Below, in pieces: positions 13,401 to 22,400 of a stretch of 64,000 bases of DNA (the stretch's first letter is position 1; the number at the start of each line of letters is the position of its first letter). The translations under genes were made by a program, and so were the position numbers. Origin of the DNA: Castor canadensis (taxonomy: Eukaryota > Chordata > Mammalia > Rodentia > Castoridae). The notes beneath the pieces are model-generated. The model had not been told where the DNA came from and did not search any database. It worked only from the letters and a program-made list of their open reading frames with translations. Location: contig NC_133396.1 of assembly GCF_047511655.1 (NCBI RefSeq), positions 134,115,490-134,179,489 of the forward strand, written 5' to 3'.

Positions 13401-16400
13401 TCACCTAGGAATTTTGAATGAGAGGAAGAAGGCCTGGGACATGAGTCTGAAGAACATAAATAAATCAAGGACATCAAGAAGAGAAGCTAACACGTGTTAT
13501 TAACAGGAAAGGAAGAAAACTAAGAGCGTCCATCAGAACTAGATATCCAGCTGAAATGACAGAAAGGCCAACGTAACAATCTTATGAAAAATCAGCTCTT
13601 TCTTTCTCTTGGAATTAAATTATTAAACTATATTTCACACAAGTAGTCTGTAGCCAAACCAGTAGTATCAAACATTAGTGTATATTGGAGTCATCTGGAA
13701 TCTTTAAAAATGCTAATACTTGGCTCCCACCTTAGCCATCCTGATTTAGTTGGTGTGGGGAACAACTCAGCATTAGAGCTTTCAGTGCTCCACAGGTGGT
13801 TCTGATGAGCCACAAGGCTTGGGAGTACACTGTGCACTACTGAATGATGTTTAAATAAAAGCCATATATGATACACTCCTCATTCTGAATTGAGGACATC
13901 TCAATAGTAATTTGGACTAATAATAGAGCTCTTAATAACTGTTTCATAAGATATTTATAAATATTAACTAATATAACCCTGCCACTTACTAATCTGTGTG
14001 ATATCACCAAGTTATTTCATTTCTCTGTGCCTTGATTTCCTCACCAGTAAATTCGAGATAATATTACCTGCTTCTCTTATTGTAAAGATCAATAGTTGTT
14101 GGTGCTCAGTTAAGTAAGCTGTGGCTGTCACCTAAACTTTCAGTCAGCCTCAAGGTTGGCAACACTGGAAAATATGACAAACTCTTGTCAGGGTTCTACT
14201 GTAGGCTAAGCACAAGACCCAGAATGTGTATGGAGTGGGAACTGGTCCCCTTTCTCCCCAGGAAGTAGAATAGGTCCATGTGTTCATTTCTTTCTGTTCT
14301 TCCAAATGGATTGAGGTGATGCAGACAATGCATACACATCTGGTTTTTCCACACATTTTACAGATCTTCCTTACCACTTTAATTTCTTGGTTAAGATTAG
14401 GTTAGACTGCTGGAAGCCAGCTACAGAGGGTATGTGTGTGCGGTAAAGCACATAGTAGGTGTTCATTGTAGCATGCACCATTGTTGTAAGAGCTCACCAT
14501 TTGTCAGAGTATAATAGTCAGTATATGACTGTCTTTAATACTGATTTTTCCAGTTTATAAAAAAATAGACAATCATTACATGCTTGTTATATTTGTGTTT
14601 TTAATAGGCTGTATGGAAAAGCTACAAAACTAAGAAATATTTATGTGAAGTAAAAGCTGCCTGCACGATTCAAGCCTGGTATAGGTGTTGGAGAGCACGT
14701 AAAGAATATCTAGCTGTGTTAAAGGCTGTTAAAGTTATTCAACGTTGCTTCTATGCCAAACTGGAGAGGACATGGTAATGTATGGTAACTCTGTGGTAGA
14801 GAGAGAGATTATATATATATATACCATCCCTTGGGCTTTCTTATGTTTTTGAAATACAACATAACCTTGATAGTATAATTTAGTAAAAAAAGATTATACT
14901 TGATTAACTCAAGTTTATAGGGATGAAGGTAAAGACAGAGAGTGGAAAGTGAGTAAAATGATTGAGTTAAGTCTTGATTTCCTAATGCACTAACAAGTGC
15001 CTTGGTTCATTTTTCTTTGTTGACTTTGTTTCTAGCAAAGTTTGCTTTTGTACTCTTTTTACATGTGTCACTTTCCACACTCTTCTCTGGTAGCGCTAAG
15101 GATGGAGCCCAGGCTTTGCACTTGCTAGTCAAGTGCTCTGCCACTGAGTTATATCCCCAGCCCTTGGCTTTTTTGAGAGACAGTTGTGCTTTGTAGCCCA
15201 GGCTGGCCTTGAACTTATGATCCTCTTGTTTCTCCTGAGAGGTTTGTAGGAAGGTACCTCCACTCCCAGTGTTCTCCATATACTTTATTCTTTGCAGTGA
15301 AGATTCTAATTACCAACTTTCCTAAGTGAATTCTGTTTCCCTGTTCATAGTTCATTTCTGTTACGTATTTAGAAATCATTGCACATGCTTTTCTTAATTT
15401 CCTAGTGTAAGATTTTTTCTTTATATCCCAGAATCGATGAGAAATCCTTTTTGGAGGCTTAATGTATAGACACACTTAGTACTGTCAGCTAATATTAAGG
15501 ACCACTATCTTATTTTCCTGTACCAAAATGGTGAGTTTTTTCTCTATGATATTGTACCTTATTTTCTAAGAAATATAAGTGGTAAGACAGCTGCTCTTTT
15601 TGCTCTACCTGTAATACTCGGAACACATCAAAGAGCCTGTCTTTTTTTCAGATAAATGTCCCTTTCTCATTTGATGCTACTCATATCTCCCAAGCTCTGT
15701 TCTTAACCACTGCTTGTCTTCTCAGGGACCCAAACTTCATTCTTTACCATTATTTCAACCATAGCCTCCTTTATCTAGGCTTTTGTCTGGATCCAAATAA
15801 TCACATCTTCCTTTGATCTTGTTGAAAATCATTTGCCATACTAGATTTGTAGAACTTATTTCTTACTCAATGGAATAATATCAATTAAATTTTTTATTGT
15901 GTCTGTGTGTGTATAAAATTCTGACTGCTAGAACTTAAGTATGAATTGTACTTTTTTACTTTTATAATGTCATTGCCTTCTATTTTCTTTCTCCTATTTA
16001 AAGGGGGGCAAGAAATATTTATTGAACATATTAAAGTAATTTAAAATTGCTTTTCAATAACTACCTTTTAGGTTTTTGAAGCTGAGAACATCAGCAATTA
16101 TCATTCAGAGACAATGGAGAGCTATACTTTCTGCAAGAATAGCTCGAGAGCATGTCTTCATGATACAAGTAAGTGTGAATAAAAATCACTTACATAAACC
16201 CACTTTTTGAAACAGAAAGCAAAAAGATTGTGTTTTTACAACCTAACCACATTTGTTTTACACACATCTATTGCAGTCATTTAACAATTATATTCACCTA
16301 TTAAAAAACACTAGAATTTTTGTGTATATAACTGAATTAATAAAATATTCTCAAAGCCCAGTTTCAAGTGAGTTCAGTGAAGGTAAGCAACCTATTAGGA

Positions 16401-19400
16401 GAAAGTCATAGTAAGTTGTAACTTGTTTCATATAAGTCAGATGCTTAATAACATGCTCTTTAAACCATGTTTGCTGATCTGTTTAAAATATTTGACATCA
16501 AATTTTACAGTTGCTGTAATATCTATGATCTTTTATTAAATAAACTAAAATTGAGGTTTTTTTATAAATGTCATTGTTCACCATTGCTGCATAACCATGA
16601 CGATTATTATTAGTCTTACTCCTGACTCTTAGTTTGTGCCACACATTGAGTAACAACCTTATGAAGTAGTACTGTCATCCTCATTTAAGGACAGGTAAAA
16701 TGACCTCCCAAGATCCTTCTGCTAATAGATGGAAGTTTATAAAACAAACTCAGTTTAAGTGAATTAAAATCATTTTAACTCATAATCTTTCTGTGGGTTT
16801 AAAAATCAGGGTGTGAGGATGTGGGTATTCTCCGTGGTTCTTAAGTTATTTAAAATGACCACTCTCCTTTTATATTGTAGCTCTCATCTTTATTAAGTGT
16901 TAGATCTTTTCTTCCACACACTGTACAGAATCAAGAGGATGAGAGGGAAAGAGTACCAGATGCCTGTTGATCCTGGCTTGTACCTTCATTTTTGGCTATC
17001 AACCTGTGAAGGCTTACAAATATTGCCATATCCTGTATCTATGAAATGAAACACTCTCAAACTACAAATGTAAAGAATATAATAATTATACCTACTCATT
17101 TTACATTGAGAAATTCAAGAACCTCTATTTGGCTGAAAAATTTATTTTTATCTATTAATGTTACTTGCAAAATTTTCCTTACCGAGACATCAAGCTGCCT
17201 GTTTGATCCAACCACATTATAAAGAAAGGCAGCTCTTTCTTCAGCAGAAATATGCTGCTTTGATCATACAAAGATATATACGAGCCAGGAAGGCTAGCAA
17301 GTGTGATAGGACAAAATATGGTGAATTTTAAAAGTCGACAGTTACTCTACAGACACTTGTGTGTGGCTGGTTAGTAAGGAAAATAGTAATATTTTTGAGT
17401 AGACTATCTGTCATATGAAATGAAAGTATTTGATATTAAATCGTATTAAGAAATTTCGGGTTTGGGAGGATACTTTCAGAACTAATACAGTTGTTAACTT
17501 GAATTCATTCAGCTGTTGTAGAGCCACATAACAATATTTTTGTCATAGATTTTTGTTCTTTGGCACTAGTATTTCACACAGATGGTCAGTAGCAAAGATG
17601 CAAAGTACGACTTCTCTTATGTAGTAACTCTTAGCAAAATAAGGGAAAGGAGACAAAGAAAGGCTCCACACATGAAGAACATTCATGTACACGAGCAGCT
17701 TTATGGTACCCTCAGACAACTCCTGGAGGGGTTGCAGCTACCATTCCTGTGACATCATCCACATCTTTAGCAAGAGGGAATTCTCTCAAGGAGGTTCATG
17801 ACATTTGGGCTTCTACCATTGTAAAGTTCTGGCACAGACAAAATAATCAGATTTGAAGTTAAAAGAGGAGAAGTCTTTTGTTGAAAGTGTGCACTACAAG
17901 AGTCTTGTACAGTACTTGGGGTACACTATCTAATACTGGGGAAATTAACTCATGGTTTTGTGTAATTTAATACCATCTCTAACAGTTCTGCTTGGAATAC
18001 TCTAACCTCTTGAGTTTAGTATGTATGCCTCTTTCATTATAAGTACTTTCTAGCAGTCTTAACTAGCTGTTACTTGGTAATCCAGGTAAGCAAATGCTAT
18101 TTTTCTTTAGTATACAGTGCCCAAAGTATAATTTTGCTCCCATACTCTGAGTTATGAGCTAACACTACTAGAAACACCATTATTATTGTATAATAAATTA
18201 TTGTAATTACTTTGAGTTGAAGTGGAAGTAATTGTAGTTGTTAACTACATGAATTACATATTCATTTTTGTTTATTTAATTTGATGTTATTGTTAATACA
18301 AAAATAAACAATGATGATTATCCTGGGAACCAGATACACGATTACTAATACAGTACTCTTTTTTTCTCTCTCTATCCCTGCTTAGGTTTTAGAACAGAAA
18401 GACAGAACTCGACTGCTCCGCTTCACAGCAGCTGCATATCATCACCTGTCTGCTCTTAGGATTCAAAGAACGTACAGACTTCACATGGTGCTGAACCGTG
18501 CCAAGAAGCATGTTAACTGGGTCATCTGTATTCAGGTTAGCTTTTCCTCTGCAGGAAAACTATAAGATCAAATTTTTCTGTTAAAATCTTTAATAAATAG
18601 TAATTTTCAAACACTTCTCTATAAAGTCATGTAGTGTTTAGACTGTCAGCATATATGATTTGAGAGTTAAAAATTGGTTGATATTTTACAGCACAGAAAT
18701 AAAGTTGTCAGTTATTCCATGCTGTAATTCTGCTCATTCACACTCCTGTGCATAGAGACTGGGGGCATAGTTTCTCTTATCTTTGCCAAAGGTGGCCTCA
18801 AAAGATGTTCTGAGTTCTGCCACTGTAAGGAGTGGGAGCAGTGTCTCATTTTTGTTTTGGATTTACTTGATTATTAGCAATTCTATTTTTTTTTCATATT
18901 TTTTTAGTGATTTAAATTCTACCTGTGTATTGTGTACTTAAGTTTTTTTGTGTTCTTTGCCAGTTTGTCTATTGGATGTCTTTTGTTTAAAATATAATTT
19001 GTAGTTGTTGTGTATCTTACAGAAAAATTCTATTTGTATACATTAGCATATGTTTACTATAAAATACTTGGTGAAGTCTGGTGGCACATGTGTTTGTAAT
19101 CCTAGCCACTTGGGAGGCATAGATAGGAGGACTGTGGTCTGAAGCCTGCCCCAGGCCCAAAGCAAAACCCTACCTGAAAAAAAAAACTAATGCAAAAAAG
19201 GGCTTGGTGTATGACTTAAGCACTAGAGTACCTGTCTTAGCATTCCCAAAGCCGAGTTCAAGCCCCAGTACTGTCAAAATAATAATAATAAATTAAGTAT
19301 TGGGAGAAAATTGCAAAATGATGTACAGTGTGATAGAACTTATATAAGTTATAAAATAATGACAGTGTTGTGCTGAGTGAAATGCACACCTACGCATACC

Positions 19401-22400
19401 GGTGCACACATACTTCTCACATCAACTGGAAGGCTTTAAACCAAATGGAGCAGAAAAATGTTGTCAGTGGGCAGGATTAAAAGTTATTTCAATATTCTCT
19501 TTCATTTTTGTATGCAAGTGTACATATGTTCATTTATTTTTAAAACCTGAAGTAAAAGTTTTTAAAATGCCTTATATGTTTTAAACAGAGATGGTTTCGA
19601 GCAAGATTACAACAAAAAAGGTTTATTGAGAAATATCGTAGCATCATTAAAATTGAGCACGAGGTTCAAGAATGTCTGAACCAGCAAAACAAGGCTGCAT
19701 CAGTAATACAGAAAGCAGTACGCCAGTTTCTCCTTTGCAAGAGACAGGAAAAACTTACTAGTAGAATCACTAAAATTCAGGTAAGTGAAAATTATGTAGT
19801 TTTATTATAGTATTAGAACTGAGCTGATGTTTTAGTCCAGACGTATTCAATTGTATCACATAAATGTACTGAAAATATTTACATTGTGGAAATAGTTGTA
19901 GATGTAAGTTCAAAACATTACTGACTAATTCTAAAATTACTCTTATTTCCTAAGGCATTATGGAGAGGCTATGCTTGGAGGAAGAAAAATGACTGTAAAA
20001 AAATTAAAGTCATCCGACTAAGTCTTCAAGCTGTGAATAGGGAGATTCAAGAAGAAAACAAGCTGTACAAAAGAACTGCACTGGCCCTTCATTACCTCTT
20101 TACCTCAAAGCACCTTTCTGCCATTCTGGAGGCTTTGAAGCACCTGGGTCGGTTTGCTGTAGCAGTAACTTATTTACAATTAAGAATACATTTTTACTTG
20201 GAACCTTTAAAGAATGTTGAAAGTAAAGTATTATCTAACACTTCATTCTGTTGTGAATTTACGTGTTTTTTTTTTTTTTTTTTCTTTTTCCCCTTTCAGA
20301 GGTAGTTACTAGATTGTCTCCTGTTTGTTGTGAGAACATGGCTGAGAGTGGAGCAATTTCTAAAATATTTGTTTTAATCCGAAGTTGTAATCGTAGTGTT
20401 CCTTGTATGGAAGTCATCAGATATGCTGTTCAAGTCTTGCTTCATGTAGCTAAGGTAGTATTCTAGTTTAATAACAAAATATTCACTGATGAAGAAATGT
20501 GACCCTACTCATCACTACAGGCTAAGCTGTATTATTCTATTAACATAACTATTTACAAGTGCTAATTTTTTATGATTTTATTTGTTCTGTCTTTATTTTT
20601 TTGGCAGCACTGGAGTTGAACTGAGAGCCTCATTCTTGCAACACGGGGCATTCTTACCACTTGAGCCACTCCTCCAGCCCTTATGTTACTAGCAATTACT
20701 GACATGTATTAAGTACTTACTACTTGCTAGTATTTTCAGGTCTTACTTAATTTAATCCTTATAATAATCCTCTAAAGTAGTTCCTATTCTATTTTATAGA
20801 AAAGGAACAATAATACTTGCAGAAGTTGCATGCAATTAAAGGTTTTAAGAGTTCCCCTCCCCACCCTGAAGCCACAACTTAGAACACTTTACTTGATGTC
20901 TTTATATTGAGAAATGGTCGTTAGGAACACAAACTCTGCACATCATCTGGATTTGAATCCAAGATCTGCAGGTTATTGTAGGCTGATTTGATTTATTTTT
21001 GTTGTGAACTGTAGTAGTAGGTGGTAAAGAAAACAGATTCAGATGCAAATATGCATGCAAGGTAGATCCAGCAATAGTAGCAAAAGTCATTTCACAAAGT
21101 CCTTTCCACCTGTTGCAGAGGCTCAAAACCTTGGCTCTAAACTTTCTGTTTGCACTGCTTATTATAACTTCACATTTTATTCTGTTCTTTTCAAGTATGA
21201 GAAAACGACTTCTGCTGTTTATAGTGTAGAGAATTGTATAGACACACTGTTGGAGCTTTTGCAGATGTACCGAGAAAAGCCTGGGGATAAAGTTGCAGAC
21301 AAGAGTGGGAGCATTTTCACAAAAACTTGTTGCTTGTTGGCTATTTTATTAAAGACAACAAATCAAGCCTCTGTAAGTATTAATCAGTTACCTTTCTTGG
21401 AGGTTATTATGTCTATGCATCTTGTACTTTTCCTTTAGTAGTTAGACTAAAAGAGGGTTTATATATGCAAAATAAAATTTCAGGATATGCAAATGCATAT
21501 ATGTATATCTTTATATATGTATATAAATATGGTATGTGTATGAGTTGTTTCATTTTGATACTCAAGAAACTAAGCTGGGTGTTCTGGTGACTTTCGCCTG
21601 TAATCCTAGTGACTTGAGAAGCTGAGATCAGGAGGAAGGTGGTTCTATAACACCCCAGGCAAATAGTTCATAAGACCCCATCTCCAAAATAGAGCAAAAC
21701 TGGCTGGAGGTATGGCTTAAGCTGTAGAGCACCTGCTTTGCAAAGCCCAAAGACTGGAGTTCAAACCCCAGTCATGTCAAAAAAGAAACTGAAGTCCCAG
21801 GCTAGGTGTGTGGCTCAGTTGTAGAGCACTAGCCTAACATGGGCAAAGCCCTGGACTTACTTGATCCTCAGCACTGTAAAATACAAAAACATCAAAAAGG
21901 CCAAATATGTATAATTCTCTATCTTCCTGTTTTAAGCAAAAATGTATTTCAAGATTTTCTATGGTGAGTCCTGAGTTACTCTCTCTAGTTAGGATAATGA
22001 ATGTAGGGGAGCTTTAGCCTGTGACTAGACTCTGGCCTTTTTCCTGTCATAAATGAATATGGTGTGAAGTAGGGAGTTCATTAGGAAAGGAGGAAGGGTA
22101 GATATGCAGAGGCTCAAGCAAGAGATTGTACCTCATCTAGGGTTGTGTTGAGGAGAGGTTAAGTGGATGACTGGAAACTTTGAAGAGGTAAGATTCACAA
22201 GCCTTAGTCACTGGATATAAGTATATCAGCTATAACATTGCTTGCTCTAATTCAGCGTGGAGTTTAGTTACAGCATTTGAATATCTGTCTTCTTTGTAAT
22301 TGAAGTGCACATTGATTCAGAATTTTTTCTTGCTCTTGCTCTTGATTGTTGAAAACTCAGAAGCTTACTACATCATGTTGATGATGATTGATTTTGCCAT

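Larger units (their letters stand above)
13241..14607 (+). other. ASPM intron between the shortened exon 18 and exon 19
   Basis: After the exon 18 relic, the sequence holds a MER5A-like element at about 13670-13845 and a MIR at about 13965-14130. Nothing else is recognised. Confidence 0.5.
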
